From Cyclobacteriaceae bacterium (lineage in GTDB: Bacteria > Bacteroidota > Bacteroidia > Cytophagales > Cyclobacteriaceae), in contig JAEUUA010000002.1 in the NCBI GenBank assembly GCA_016787755.1, positions 124,001 to 188,000 on the forward strand: a DNA stretch of 64,000 nucleotides, in the 5' to 3' direction. The notes under the pieces are model-generated. The model was not told the origin of the DNA, did not search any database, and saw nothing but the letters and a program-made list of their open reading frames with translations. Both the position numbers and the translations under genes were made by a program. Positions 51,650 through 60,596 of the stretch are shown here, piece after piece; within the stretch, counting starts at the first letter, position 1, and each line of letters starts with the position of its first letter.

Positions 51650-53137
51650 CTACCTCGTGAACTTCATTCCTTCAATTACCACCGAACTGATTTTTCCTTT
51701 CGAATCGATTGCAAAGTTGGCTATTGCTTGTCCCCACCAGCGCTTCTCGTAATACCCTTTAAAGCTGTCATAATTCCAATGATCAAGAGTTGCTTTGGCT
51801 GTGCTGTTCATGCTAATCAATAGCGAATTATCTTGCAGTGTAACAACCAACTCGCCATACAATGGACTTGTGTAGGTGCCAGCGTAGTTGGTAACTGATT
51901 GCGAAGGGTTAGTTCCGGTTACACGTGCTGCCTCCTGTTTCTTCTTTTCACGCTCACTGTCTTCACTTAATTTTTTATAGAGGTTATAAAAATCTGTACT
52001 CCAGTCGCGCGTTCCGCCCAACGCGAAATGATCAAAGGCTTTAAACATAAGCGCATGCCTAACTTCCGCATGATCAAGATTCCCAAAAATATAAATGGCT
52101 AATTTCTCCGATGGAAGTTGACCATGAATGGCTGTTTCGCCAGCCAAACTTCCTGTATGGAAATTTACTTTTTTTCCTTTGTAATCTTGTTGAAACCAAC
52201 CGAGTCCGTACGTTGTCCAGTTTGGTTTAGTGAGTTGTGCCGTTGGGTAAAACTGATTGGCTGTAACCATTACCTGTGGTTTGAAAAGTTCATTCCAGGT
52301 GGTTCCTTTTAACAGCCTTCCACCCTTGTACTTGCTGCTATCCAACATACAGAGTGCCCAGGTACTCATGTCATCCGCACACGACCATACACTTCCAGCA
52401 GGGCCAATTGCATCAGCACTTGTTCGTTCAATCAAAGTAATTTTTCCATTCATTGAATAATGAGGATGTGATTGATTAACATCTTTCACCTGACTAAGTA
52501 AGGGAAATGTACGTGTCATGCTAAGGGGTTCGAAAATATTCTTTTGTATAAAAACCTCCCAAGGGGTTCCACTTACTTTCTCAATTACTTTGCCTGCAGC
52601 CAGATAAAAGATGTTTTGATAAATGAAACTTGATCGTAACGAATAACTGGGTTCTACCATTTTCATCTTAGCTAAAATTTCATCGGAAGAGATATTCATC
52701 GTAGTCCAAAGAAAATCAGCATTGCCCACTCCGGAGTTATGCGTGAACAAATCTCTGATGGTTAGTTCTCGGCTGACATATGGATCGAATAATTGAAATT
52801 CGGGTAGGTACTTGATTACTGGGTCGTCCCACTTCACTTTTCCTTCATCGACCAGTATCCCCATACATGTAGCAGTCATGGCTTTGGTAGTCGAGGCGCA
52901 CGCATAAAGCGTTTGAGTATCTACTTGGTTTGTTCTTCCGAGTTGTTGAACACCATATCCTTTCTTGAAAATCACTTTTCCATCTTTTACAACGGTAATT
53001 GCCAAGCCAGGAACCTGATAGAGTTTTCTTGAACTCTCCACATACGCATCAAATTCTTTTACCTGTTGGGCAGGGTTTTGAGATTGTGCTGTTATAGAAA
53101 GATACAGAAGAAACAGAATAAATATCTTTTTCATCAT
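51650..53137 (-). CDS. Class C beta-lactamase-related serine hydrolase
   Basis: The 495-residue protein has a signal peptide (about 1-20). A serine beta-lactamase/D-peptidase domain spans about 25-385: the SxxK nucleophile in ASTTKAM (Ser82, Lys85), a YQN motif near residue 172 and the HTGSLAGETA triad strand near 335. A C-terminal DUF3471 domain (about 390-495) follows. Such proteins act as D-aminopeptidases, esterases or peptidoglycan hydrolases, and a lactamase activity is only one possibility. The start ATG pair at 53132-53137 fits the signal sequence. It is close to the CBU_0592-type gene and may be co-transcribed. Confidence 0.92.
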   Translation of the reverse strand: MMKKIFILFLLYLSITAQSQNPAQQVKEFDAYVESSRKLYQVPGLAITVVKDGKVIFKKGYGVQQLGRTNQVDTQTLYACASTTKAMTATCMGILVDEGKVKWDDPVIKYLPEFQLFDPYVSRELTIRDLFTHNSGVGNADFLWTTMNISSDEILAKMKMVEPSYSLRSSFIYQNIFYLAAGKVIEKVSGTPWEVFIQKNIFEPLSMTRTFPLLSQVKDVNQSHPHYSMNGKITLIERTSADAIGPAGSVWSCADDMSTWALCMLDSSKYKGGRLLKGTTWNELFKPQVMVTANQFYPTAQLTKPNWTTYGLGWFQQDYKGKKVNFHTGSLAGETAIHGQLPSEKLAIYIFGNLDHAEVRHALMFKAFDHFALGGTRDWSTDFYNLYKKLSEDSEREKKKQEAARVTGTNPSQSVTNYAGTYTSPLYGELVVTLQDNSLLISMNSTAKATLDHWNYDSFKGYYEKRWWGQAIANFAIDSKGKISSVVIEGMKFTR

Positions 53138-53165
53138 TTATAGTTTAGTTTAAATAGCAACACCG

Positions 53166-53420
53166 TTAATTTTTATCTTTTCTTTTCCGAATGATCCCTA
53201 CAATGGCCACCACAGCAATTACTGACCACACTGAGTTTATAAAGGTAAAAGGATAAGCTTTCTTATAAATACTATTTATAATTAGGAAAAAGGCACCCGT
53301 TAAGTTTAATACTTGAAACCTGATGGAATCTGATTTTATCTTTTGATAACTGTTAAGTCCATAGGCCGCAACAACTTCTATCGAGCCAATCCAGCCGAGA
53401 ATGTTTATCAGTAATTCCAT
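53166..53420 (-). CDS. CBU_0592-type small membrane protein
   Basis: The 84-residue protein has three membrane spans (about 4-22, 35-52, 55-76) and a charged tail RKRKDKN. The LGWIGSIEVVAAYGLNSYQ start, followed by LNLTGAFFLIINSIYKKAYP, matches the CBU_0592 family of small membrane proteins, whose function is unknown. It starts three bases after the SMP-30 gene ends and ends 28 bases before the serine hydrolase gene, so it is probably part of the same transcript. Confidence 0.84.
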   Translation of the reverse strand: MELLINILGWIGSIEVVAAYGLNSYQKIKSDSIRFQVLNLTGAFFLIINSIYKKAYPFTFINSVWSVIAVVAIVGIIRKRKDKN

Positions 53421-53423
53421 TAA

Positions 53424-54410
53424 CTAGTCTCTCAGCTTTACCCGAAGCAAATACATATCGGCTGTGATATAAAGGGTTTTCTCATCGGGGGACAAGGCAC
53501 AATTAGCAGCAGGAACGGGAAGTTTAATTTTACCCAAAACAATTCCTTCTTGATTGAAAATCCAGATTCCCCCCGGTCCTGAAGCAAAAACATTTCCCTG
53601 TCTGTCTGCTTTAAGACCATCAGGCAATCCGTTTTCTGTTTTAGCAGTTGCAGTAGCATCGTGAAAGACGGTGCCGTTGTATAAAGAATCCGTGTCATTG
53701 ATCTCATACTGATACCAGATGGCTTTTACGGGATCAGAGTTCGCAATAATAATGTTATTCTTATTTAAAAAAGTAATTCCGTTAGGGCGTGTGATGGAAT
53801 CAACTAACAAAGAAATAACCCCTGATGTTGAGATGCGATATACTCCATTATGAGGTTGTTCCTTTTCGGGATCATCGTCATCTTGATTTCCGAGTCCGTA
53901 GGGAGGATCTGTAAAAAACAGATCACCATTGCTTCGGTAGGCGGCATCATTTGGACTGCTAAAGCGTTTTTCGTTGAACGTGCTGGCAAGGGTTATGAAC
54001 TGAGCTTGCGGGCTTTGAAGGGAGGCTTTCATTTTCGCTATTCTGCGATCACCGTGTTGGCACAAAATCAACGAATCATTATGAAGGATTAATCCGTTTG
54101 ATCCCGGCTCTTTAGATCTTGTTTCAGTCCCGGTAAACCCAGAGGGTGTTAAATAGGGTTCAACCCCTTTCGCTTCTGTCCATTTATAAATTATGTTTTT
54201 AGGGACATCCGAAAAGAGCAACATATTTTCTTTGGCAACCCAAACCGGGCCTTCGCTCCATTCGTAGCCTTCGCCTATAATTTCGATTTTGGAGTCCACT
54301 GAAATCAGATCATCAAGATCAGAATCCAGTCGTTCAATAGCGCCCATAGTTTTGGTTTCTTTGGCGCTGCAGGCAGCTAAGGTGAGTACGACAAGAAATA
54401 AATATTTCAT
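53424..54410 (-). CDS. SMP-30/gluconolactonase-like lipoprotein
   Basis: The 328-residue protein has a lipoprotein signal (VVLTLAAC, Cys14), so it is membrane-anchored outside the cytoplasm. The rest is the six-bladed beta-propeller of the SMP-30/gluconolactonase family. Visible pieces are EGYEWSEGPVWVAKENMLLF near 48-67, SSPNDAAYRSNGDLFFTDPP near 149-168, DSITRPNGITFLNKNNIII with the metal-binding Asn, and NGLPDGLKADRQGNVFASGP. A metal-dependent lactonase acting on sugar lactones is likely. It is the first gene of a unit with the CBU_0592-type and serine hydrolase genes. Confidence 0.9.
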   Translation of the reverse strand: MKYLFLVVLTLAACSAKETKTMGAIERLDSDLDDLISVDSKIEIIGEGYEWSEGPVWVAKENMLLFSDVPKNIIYKWTEAKGVEPYLTPSGFTGTETRSKEPGSNGLILHNDSLILCQHGDRRIAKMKASLQSPQAQFITLASTFNEKRFSSPNDAAYRSNGDLFFTDPPYGLGNQDDDDPEKEQPHNGVYRISTSGVISLLVDSITRPNGITFLNKNNIIIANSDPVKAIWYQYEINDTDSLYNGTVFHDATATAKTENGLPDGLKADRQGNVFASGPGGIWIFNQEGIVLGKIKLPVPAANCALSPDEKTLYITADMYLLRVKLRD

Positions 54411-54559
54411 CCATTTAATATTTTCGATGGAAGTTATAAAAAAGTATTGATTCCTGATTTGTAATTAAGCCTCAGATTTGGATTATGTAGATAAACTTAT
54501 TTCAAAAGTTCTGTGAATCTTTAACAAACTGTTATTTTGCAAAGATTCTAGATAATACT

Positions 54560-56284
54560 ATGACGAACACCCTTGAAATTCCCAATCGGCCAACCCGATC
54601 ATTTTTGCCTGAAGAATTTAAAATAACTATTTGGGAAAATAGTAAGCCCTATTTTGAGGATCTTCTTTCGAGAACAATTGACAATGAGAAAGAATTGAGA
54701 CGCTGGCTTGCTGACCGGAGTGAACTGGAATCTGTGATTAGTGAGGATTTGGGTTGGCGTTACATCCGTATGACTTGCCATACAGATAATGAAGAATATA
54801 ATAAGAGCTACCAGAATTTTATTGAAAACATCCAACCTCAAATTGCACCCTATTCAGATTTGCTCAATAAAAAATTAGTTACCTCACCCTTTTTGAAAAA
54901 CCTGGAGGAAGAACCGGGCTTTAATATCCTGATTCGAAATCTTAAGAAAGATATTGAGTTATTTCGCGAATCAAATATTAAAGTATTTACAGAGATCAAT
55001 ACCGAGACTCAAAAGTACGCTCAGCTTTCAGGCGCTATGACGGTGGAGATAAACGGCAAGGAACTTACGTTGCAACAAGCCGGAGTTATTTTGCAATCAA
55101 CCGATCGGGCTAAGCGAGAAGAAGCTTACACGAAAATTTCCGAGCGCAGATTGCAAGACCGGGACATGTTGGATAAACTATTCAGCAAGCTTATTTCACT
55201 AAGAGACCTGGCTGCCCGAAATGCCGATCAGAAAAACTTTAGAGATTACATGTTTAAGTCCTATGGCCGGTTTGACTACTCACCTAAAGATTGTTTCAAT
55301 TTTCATGATGCCATAGCGAGCGAAGTTGTTCCCATCCTTGACGAATTTAATAAGGAGCGCAAAAAGCTTTTGAAGGTGGATTCTCTGAAGCCATGGGATA
55401 AAGCGGTTGATCCGGAAGGTAAAATTCCTTTGAAAGCATTTGAGAATAGCAGCGATCTTACGGAGAAATCAATTGCCTGTTTTACCAGGATAGATCCGTA
55501 TTTGGGTCAGTGCTTATCGATCATGAAGGAGATGGGTCATCTTGATCTCGAATCCCGCAAAGGAAAAGCACCGGGCGGTTATAATTATCCGTTGGCCGAA
55601 ATAGGAGTGCCTTTCATTTTTATGAATGCAACTTCGACCCTGCGGGATATGACAACGATTATGCATGAAGGAGGCCATGCCGTGCATAATTTTCTCACCA
55701 AAGAGTTGGCCTTGGCTGATTTTAAGTCGCCCCCCATGGAAGTAGCCGAATTAGCTTCCATGTCGATGGAATTAATTTCGATGGATGAATGGGATATATT
55801 CTTCCCGAATGCGGAAGATTTGAAGCGAGCTAAACGCGAGCAGTTGGAGGATATTATTGAAACATTACCTTGGGTTGCAACAATCGATCAGTTTCAACAT
55901 TGGTTGTATGAAAACCCTACCCATACTGAAACAGAGCGAATTGAGTATTGGAATAGAGTGTTTGCCCGGTTTACAGATAGCGTTACTGATTGGACGGGAT
56001 TGGATGAAAACCGAAATTACCTATGGCAAAGACAACTTCACTTGTATGAAGTGCCCTTCTATTATATAGAGTATGGGATGGCGCAGTTAGGGGCCATCGC
56101 CCTATGGCGCAATTATAAACTTGACAAAAGGAAGGGATTGGAAGGTTATAAGAATGCGTTGAAACTGGGTAACCTCACAACCATACCGGAAATTTATAAA
56201 GCGGCCGGTATCAAATTTGATTTTAGTCGCAAATACATTCACGAGCTAATGAGTTTCGTAAAAGCAGAGTTAAAAAAGATTTAG
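54560..56284 (+). CDS. M3 family oligoendopeptidase
   Basis: The 574-residue zinc metallopeptidase has the HExxH motif in MHEGGHAVHNF (His369, Glu370, His373). The third ligand lies in the following helix (AELASMSMELISMD, Glu). The rest is all-helical, as in PepF/oligoendopeptidase F. The HEGGH spelling is normal for the Bacteroidota branch. It is cytoplasmic, with no signal sequence, and cuts short peptides. It starts at ATG 54560. A single gene between the divergent SMP-30 gene and the convergent marR. Confidence 0.94.
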   Translation: MTNTLEIPNRPTRSFLPEEFKITIWENSKPYFEDLLSRTIDNEKELRRWLADRSELESVISEDLGWRYIRMTCHTDNEEYNKSYQNFIENIQPQIAPYSDLLNKKLVTSPFLKNLEEEPGFNILIRNLKKDIELFRESNIKVFTEINTETQKYAQLSGAMTVEINGKELTLQQAGVILQSTDRAKREEAYTKISERRLQDRDMLDKLFSKLISLRDLAARNADQKNFRDYMFKSYGRFDYSPKDCFNFHDAIASEVVPILDEFNKERKKLLKVDSLKPWDKAVDPEGKIPLKAFENSSDLTEKSIACFTRIDPYLGQCLSIMKEMGHLDLESRKGKAPGGYNYPLAEIGVPFIFMNATSTLRDMTTIMHEGGHAVHNFLTKELALADFKSPPMEVAELASMSMELISMDEWDIFFPNAEDLKRAKREQLEDIIETLPWVATIDQFQHWLYENPTHTETERIEYWNRVFARFTDSVTDWTGLDENRNYLWQRQLHLYEVPFYYIEYGMAQLGAIALWRNYKLDKRKGLEGYKNALKLGNLTTIPEIYKAAGIKFDFSRKYIHELMSFVKAELKKI

Positions 56285-56366
56285 CTTGTAACCACTCGGG
56301 CCCATAGAATTCACAGTGGTAAACTGTGAAAAAAAAGTCAGTCCTATGTTTCTTGGGTTAGATTTT

Positions 56367-56816
56367 CTAGCCGCGGCTTTTATCAAGCAATGAACTTAGC
56401 TGCGAAGCATCTTCTGCTGAAAGGGAGATAAGTTGGGTGTCTAACATATCGATAGCCGCATCCAATTTTAAGAGTATGCTAAGCCCTAATTCGGAGATGG
56501 ATATGTCAGTGGCGCGCTTATCTTTTGGGCACTGACTCTTAATGACAAGTTTTTTTCCGATCAGCCGATCAAGTAACCGAGACACGTCTGAGTTTTTATC
56601 TAACATTCGGCTTTTGATTTCAGCACCCGAAATACGAATAGGGTGTTGCCCTCTTAAAATCCTAAGAATATTATATTGCTGCCCTGTTATTCCGTAAGGT
56701 TCGAAAAAATCCTTTTGTTTGTTTTGAATCCAATTGGAGGTAAAGAGAATATTAAGAATCGCTTTTTGTTGTGCGTTTCTAAAGGCAGTTTGTTTTATTT
56801 CTTCTTCTATGTTCAT
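56367..56816 (-). CDS. MarR-family transcriptional regulator
   Basis: The 149-residue regulator has the winged-helix fold of MarR. The YGITGQQYNILRILRGQHPI segment (about 42-61) leads into the recognition region SGAEIKSRMLDKNSDVSRLL (about 63-82), and the wing KSQCPKDKRATDISIS (about 95-110) follows. Terminal helices (about 5-25 and 120-149) make the dimer. The gene lies after yceI, and the ATG comes directly after the T run of a terminator, so expression may depend on read-through. The likely target is its own unit, through the 22-bp palindrome at 57487-57508 upstream of yceI. Confidence 0.92.
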   Translation of the reverse strand: MNIEEEIKQTAFRNAQQKAILNILFTSNWIQNKQKDFFEPYGITGQQYNILRILRGQHPIRISGAEIKSRMLDKNSDVSRLLDRLIGKKLVIKSQCPKDKRATDISISELGLSILLKLDAAIDMLDTQLISLSAEDASQLSSLLDKSRG

Positions 56817-56849
56817 AAAAAAGCGATTGCAGCATGACGCTGCAATCGC
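56817..56849 (-). terminator. Terminator of yceI abutting the marR start codon
   Basis: On the minus strand GCGATTGCAGC / GCTGCAATCGC make an 11-bp perfect stem with a 5-base loop, followed by a run of six T and then directly ATG of marR. The gene order yceI-terminator-marR suggests an attenuated or leaderless marR. Confidence 0.9.
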
Positions 56850-56868
56850 CAGCTTTCAAAGATTGTTA

Positions 56869-57444
56869 TTATTTTACTTTATTCAATTCAACTTTTACAA
56901 CAACTTCCACTTCGTCAGCAACGGCTAATTCTCCGGTTGCCAATTTATTGCTCCACTTCAATCCATAGTCAAGACGATTTATTTTTCCGGTAAATTTAAA
57001 ACCAGCCTTTACACCTCGGCCTGTATCAATTTGTCCTCCATAGGTAATGTCAAATACTACGGGTTTAGTGACATCACGTATCGTAAAGTTACCTTTCAAT
57101 TGATATTTACCGCCAGTTTTAACGATTGTACCGTTGAACTTAATGTCTGGAAATTGCTCAGCATTGAAAAAGTCATCGGATTTCAAATGCTTGTCTCTGT
57201 TTTCATTGCCCGTATTCACGGAACCAGTTTTGGCAGTGAATGTTACTTCAGCTCCATTAAAATCTTCAGATTTACTTATAATCTGACCCTCAAAATCAGT
57301 AAAGGAACCGTTTACCTCAGAAACCACCATGTGGGTAACATTGAATTGAATGTTAGTATGAGCTTTATCCAAATTCCAGGTTGTTTGAGCAGATGCCATT
57401 CCAGTTATAAACAGAAGTGCAACCAATACATTAAGTTTTTTCAT
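56869..57444 (-). CDS. YceI family periplasmic protein
   Basis: The open frame starts at 57510, but those 22 residues lack a signal-like start and overlap the operator. ATG 57444 gives a 191-residue protein with the signal MKKLNVLVALLFITGMASAQ. The YceI lipocalin-like barrel follows: TTWNLDKAHTNIQFNVTHMV, then FDGQI-like FTDFEGQIISKSEDFNG, EQFPDIKFNGTIV, and FTIRDVTKPVVFDITYGG near 130-147. YceI proteins bind polyisoprenoids in the periplasm and are often acid- or stress-induced. A 22-bp palindrome upstream and the marR gene downstream suggest direct control by that regulator. Confidence 0.93.
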   Translation of the reverse strand: MKKLNVLVALLFITGMASAQTTWNLDKAHTNIQFNVTHMVVSEVNGSFTDFEGQIISKSEDFNGAEVTFTAKTGSVNTGNENRDKHLKSDDFFNAEQFPDIKFNGTIVKTGGKYQLKGNFTIRDVTKPVVFDITYGGQIDTGRGVKAGFKFTGKINRLDYGLKWSNKLATGELAVADEVEVVVKVELNKVK

Positions 57445-57486
57445 GTGTTTTTTAAATTTTTTCTTAGTTATGCAAGTATAACACCA

Positions 57487-57508
57487 GTTTAAACATATAT
57501 GTTTAAAC
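57487..57508. promoter_or_regulatory. Perfect 22-bp palindrome, candidate MarR operator for yceI-marR
   Basis: GTTTAAAC, a 6-bp centre ATATAT and GTTTAAAC form a perfect 22-bp palindrome 43 bases upstream of the yceI ATG. On the minus strand a TATACTTG box (57473-57480) lies just downstream of it, so the palindrome covers the -33 region of the probable yceI promoter. Size, symmetry and gene context fit a MarR dimer site. Confidence 0.72.
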
Positions 57509-57555
57509 ATGTATTTAAATATTTTTAAGTTGTTGATTATTAAGTACTTAAAATT

Positions 57556-59784
57556 TCAAATATTTAGCCAATATGTAAATTTGAGTACTAACGCCCGGCT
57601 TTTTGGCTGTCCTATATTGAATAGCCGATCGTTTTCAAACGATTCAGCAAAATAGTTATCGGTGTACACCAGAAAGATATCGGAAACGGGTTTAAAGCGC
57701 CACTGCAGTCGCGAGTTGATATTCATGTTATTAATTTGACTGTTGTATTGAACAAAGGTTGTCCAGAACAAACTTCGCGAAAAGGTAAAGTCAAAGCGGG
57801 GACCAATAATAAACAAGTTTGAATGGTTGTATGGCTCCGGCAAACGAATTCGATTATAGCTAAAATTTATGGAGGTGAAGCCCCAGGGTTGATACCGGTA
57901 TAAAAGTGTACCAGACAAATTGATTCGGGTACCGTTGTAGTAACCGCCTGATCTCGTACTTAAATCAAATGTGAACCGTTTACGCGCATCGGAACTATAA
58001 TTTGCAATCAGTACGTAGTTTCGATAGCCAGAATTTGGAGGTAGCTTTAGTCCATTCGACCCGCTGGGATCGAACGGGTTAAATAGGTACGTGTATTCTT
58101 CGCGCAGGCGCATGGAGAAAATAGCTGTGCTTCGGAAGCGAATCCGGTACATAAAGTTGTAATCCCAATCTAATAATCCATAGGTTTGATTGGCAACCAT
58201 ATCAAAATCGAACCCTGGTCCATGGCTCTGAATAACTCCGGAAGAAGGATATAAATTATACCAGTTTGTTGACGACACTTGTTGAATGTCCTGCCTCCTT
58301 ACAAATCCAACTTCGGGGTTGTAATGGGCACCAACGTGTCGTGTAAGCATACTTAAATTCCATTTCAGCGTGCTGTAGTTTATAAACCCGCCAAACGAAA
58401 ATGCGGAGTCCTGTTTTCCTTCATCGAAGGAATGATGATAAAAACCTTTCCCGGCCCATCGGTTGTCTTTAGTAGCGAGATTCAGGTCAATTCCTGCCGT
58501 TCGTGAATACTCTAATGGATGGGAAGTAAAATCTCCGCCCACCGTATTTTGAAAGGCCTGCTTATTAATAAACATTACGCCAATGTTGGATCGTGCAAAT
58601 ATCTTCTGCTGAACGGTAGCCACCGTGTAATTGGTGGAAGGAAGATTGATCTCTCGGTCTTCACCTGCCTGCATGGTTAAGATGCCGATGCGGGTATTGT
58701 TGTTTATTTTCCCACTTAGGCGAGCACCTCCGTAAATGGTATTCTGAATATTTTGCCCGGTCGATGTATCGCGTGCAACGCCAATTCTTCTGGAAAAGAA
58801 AGGACGAGTACCATCGAGCCCAAAGCCGCCAAACAAATCTGCATTCTCAAGAAAAAATTGTCTGCGTTCGGGAAAGAAGATTTCAAATCGATCCAGATTG
58901 GTTACTTGTTCGTCCACTTCTACTTGTGAAAAATCCGGGTTGACTGTAAGGTCTAGGTTGAGCGCTGGCCCTATACCAATTTTGGCATCTCCACCCATTT
59001 GAAGTTTGTTTTCCGTGGGAGTTTTTTCTTCAAAGTTCCTGGCGGTGTTGGCAGCGGTGTATGGGATTATCGAAATATTGCCGCCTGGCTTTTTCAAGGG
59101 TTGATCCCAGATTAATTCTTTATTAAACGCAAGATTGACGATATCAAAATTTCGAGGTATGGGCGACCAGGTTGAACGTTCGGCAAACTGACTGTCGATG
59201 CGATAAAAATTAATATTCCAACTGGCCAAATTTTCTTTGAAACGAATAGTCTTAAAGGGAATGGCCATTTCAACAATCCAAAACTCGTCATACATTTTTG
59301 CTTCCGAGTACCATTTATTATCCCAGTTTAAACTGAAATCATCTCGTCCGGTTCCACCGCCATTGGCAACAAGGCCTTCGCGCTGCACGCCAAAAGGATT
59401 TACTCCAAAGATGAATGCGTTAGTACGATCCTTGAACGTATCTAGCACAACCGAAATACCATCGTTAGCCTCGCCTCGAAAATCCCTTCGGAGGGAGGGA
59501 GTAACAAAGGAGCGGGAGCCGGCAGTATTATGCATTTTTGCGGCTACATAAATAAACTGATCATTGTAGGTGAGTCGAATTTCAGTTTGGGCGTTTGCAA
59601 AAGAGGAATCGTAGGGAAAAAATTGTTTGAAGTTTGAAGCAACATTGGCCAGCATCCAGTCCGGTTCGTCAATGACTGCGTCCAGAATGATGGGTGCAGT
59701 GGCACGTTTAATGGTAATGGAGGATTGTCCCCAACTGTGGGACACACTTATCAATAGCAGGGCAGAAAAGATTCTAAAAAACAA
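57556..59784 (-). CDS. DUF5916 domain outer-membrane protein, paralogue 2
   Basis: The 742-residue paralogue of the protein at 48059-50329 has a signal (about 1-19) and the same CBM9-like start (ITIKRATAPIILDAVIDEPD). The NPDFSQVEVDEQVTNLDRFE and FFPERRQFFLENADLFGG mid-blocks and the KFTYWLNI barrel end are also shared. The middle region adds NFDIVNLAFNKELIWDQPLK and the substrate loops differ. It is probably another outer-membrane barrel with a ligand-binding cap; function unknown. The two copies are on opposite strands, 7.2 kb apart. A 45-base gap separates it from yceI upstream. Confidence 0.88.
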   Translation of the reverse strand: MFFRIFSALLLISVSHSWGQSSITIKRATAPIILDAVIDEPDWMLANVASNFKQFFPYDSSFANAQTEIRLTYNDQFIYVAAKMHNTAGSRSFVTPSLRRDFRGEANDGISVVLDTFKDRTNAFIFGVNPFGVQREGLVANGGGTGRDDFSLNWDNKWYSEAKMYDEFWIVEMAIPFKTIRFKENLASWNINFYRIDSQFAERSTWSPIPRNFDIVNLAFNKELIWDQPLKKPGGNISIIPYTAANTARNFEEKTPTENKLQMGGDAKIGIGPALNLDLTVNPDFSQVEVDEQVTNLDRFEIFFPERRQFFLENADLFGGFGLDGTRPFFSRRIGVARDTSTGQNIQNTIYGGARLSGKINNNTRIGILTMQAGEDREINLPSTNYTVATVQQKIFARSNIGVMFINKQAFQNTVGGDFTSHPLEYSRTAGIDLNLATKDNRWAGKGFYHHSFDEGKQDSAFSFGGFINYSTLKWNLSMLTRHVGAHYNPEVGFVRRQDIQQVSSTNWYNLYPSSGVIQSHGPGFDFDMVANQTYGLLDWDYNFMYRIRFRSTAIFSMRLREEYTYLFNPFDPSGSNGLKLPPNSGYRNYVLIANYSSDARKRFTFDLSTRSGGYYNGTRINLSGTLLYRYQPWGFTSINFSYNRIRLPEPYNHSNLFIIGPRFDFTFSRSLFWTTFVQYNSQINNMNINSRLQWRFKPVSDIFLVYTDNYFAESFENDRLFNIGQPKSRALVLKFTYWLNI

Positions 59785-59869
59785 TTTCAGTTTGTATTAG
59801 TAAACCTTAAAAGTATAAAGGCTTAGGCTAAACCGGGTAGAAAATTTGATAAGTGGGACTACACACGCA

Positions 59870-60580
59870 TTAAAATTTTAAATAGAAATCTTTTGTTAGT
59901 GCACGATAAGCAACAGACCATTCAGAATTTCCATCATACAAAACTAATTTCTCTTCGTTAGTTGAATTTTCTATTAATTGGTATTCCAAAAGGATACGCT
60001 CAATGGGTTTGTCGATCCTAGATTGAAATGTGCATCTTTTTGTGCAGTGAAAACCAACCAATTCAGCAGTTTGCTGAAGTTGATTAGCTTCTGTAAACGG
60101 CAATACCACAGTCACCTTGCCCGTAGGGTTTAATAATCGTTTTGCATGAAAAAGGAGTTCGTGATGAGTTAAGGTTTCCGCATGGCGGGCATTGGCCCTG
60201 GTAATGGTAGGTGGTCTATAGCTATTAATAAAATAAGGTGGGTTGCTAACTATAAGATCGTATGGTCCGTTTTCAAGTAATTGCAATGACTTATGGAGTA
60301 TAGAGATTCTAGTAGGCCATGGAGAGCGGATAATATTTTCCTGAGCTTGCTCACAATCATTTTTCGAAATATCAATTGCATCGATCTGAGTTGTTTCATG
60401 GGTACGCTGGGCAAGCATCAGCGCGATCACGCCCGAGCCGGTTCCCACATCTAAAATTCTTTTTGCCTGAGTAACATCCGCCCATGCGCCTACTAATACA
60501 GCATCGGTGCCTACCTTAATGGAGGAACGATCATGATAAACGGAAAACTGCTTGAAATCAAATTTATCGGCAACACGCAT
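59870..60580 (-). CDS. trmN6: tRNA1(Val) adenine-37 N6-methyltransferase
   Basis: TrmN6 makes m6A37 in tRNA-Val. Open reading extends upstream to 60634, but that overlaps alkB; the ATG at 60580 starts the conserved MRVADKFDFKQFSVYHD and gives 236 residues with a 16-base gap after alkB. The SAM fold is DVGTGSGVIALMLAQR, an acidic AIDISKNDCEQAQEN strand and the N6-adenine motif SNPPYF (NPPY). The ending DKPIERILLEYQL is also typical. It is not functionally linked to alkB, whose end it follows. Confidence 0.94.
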   Translation of the reverse strand: MRVADKFDFKQFSVYHDRSSIKVGTDAVLVGAWADVTQAKRILDVGTGSGVIALMLAQRTHETTQIDAIDISKNDCEQAQENIIRSPWPTRISILHKSLQLLENGPYDLIVSNPPYFINSYRPPTITRANARHAETLTHHELLFHAKRLLNPTGKVTVVLPFTEANQLQQTAELVGFHCTKRCTFQSRIDKPIERILLEYQLIENSTNEEKLVLYDGNSEWSVAYRALTKDFYLKF

Positions 60581-60596
60581 AGTATCTCCTTGGATA

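Noticed and set aside
55661..55690. HEGGH in the M3 peptidase as a damaged metal site
   Set aside because: HEGGH keeps both His and the Glu, and is usual in this branch of the family.
57445..57510. Extended N-terminus of YceI
   Set aside because: It covers the palindromic operator and the likely promoter; ATG 57444 starts the signal peptide.
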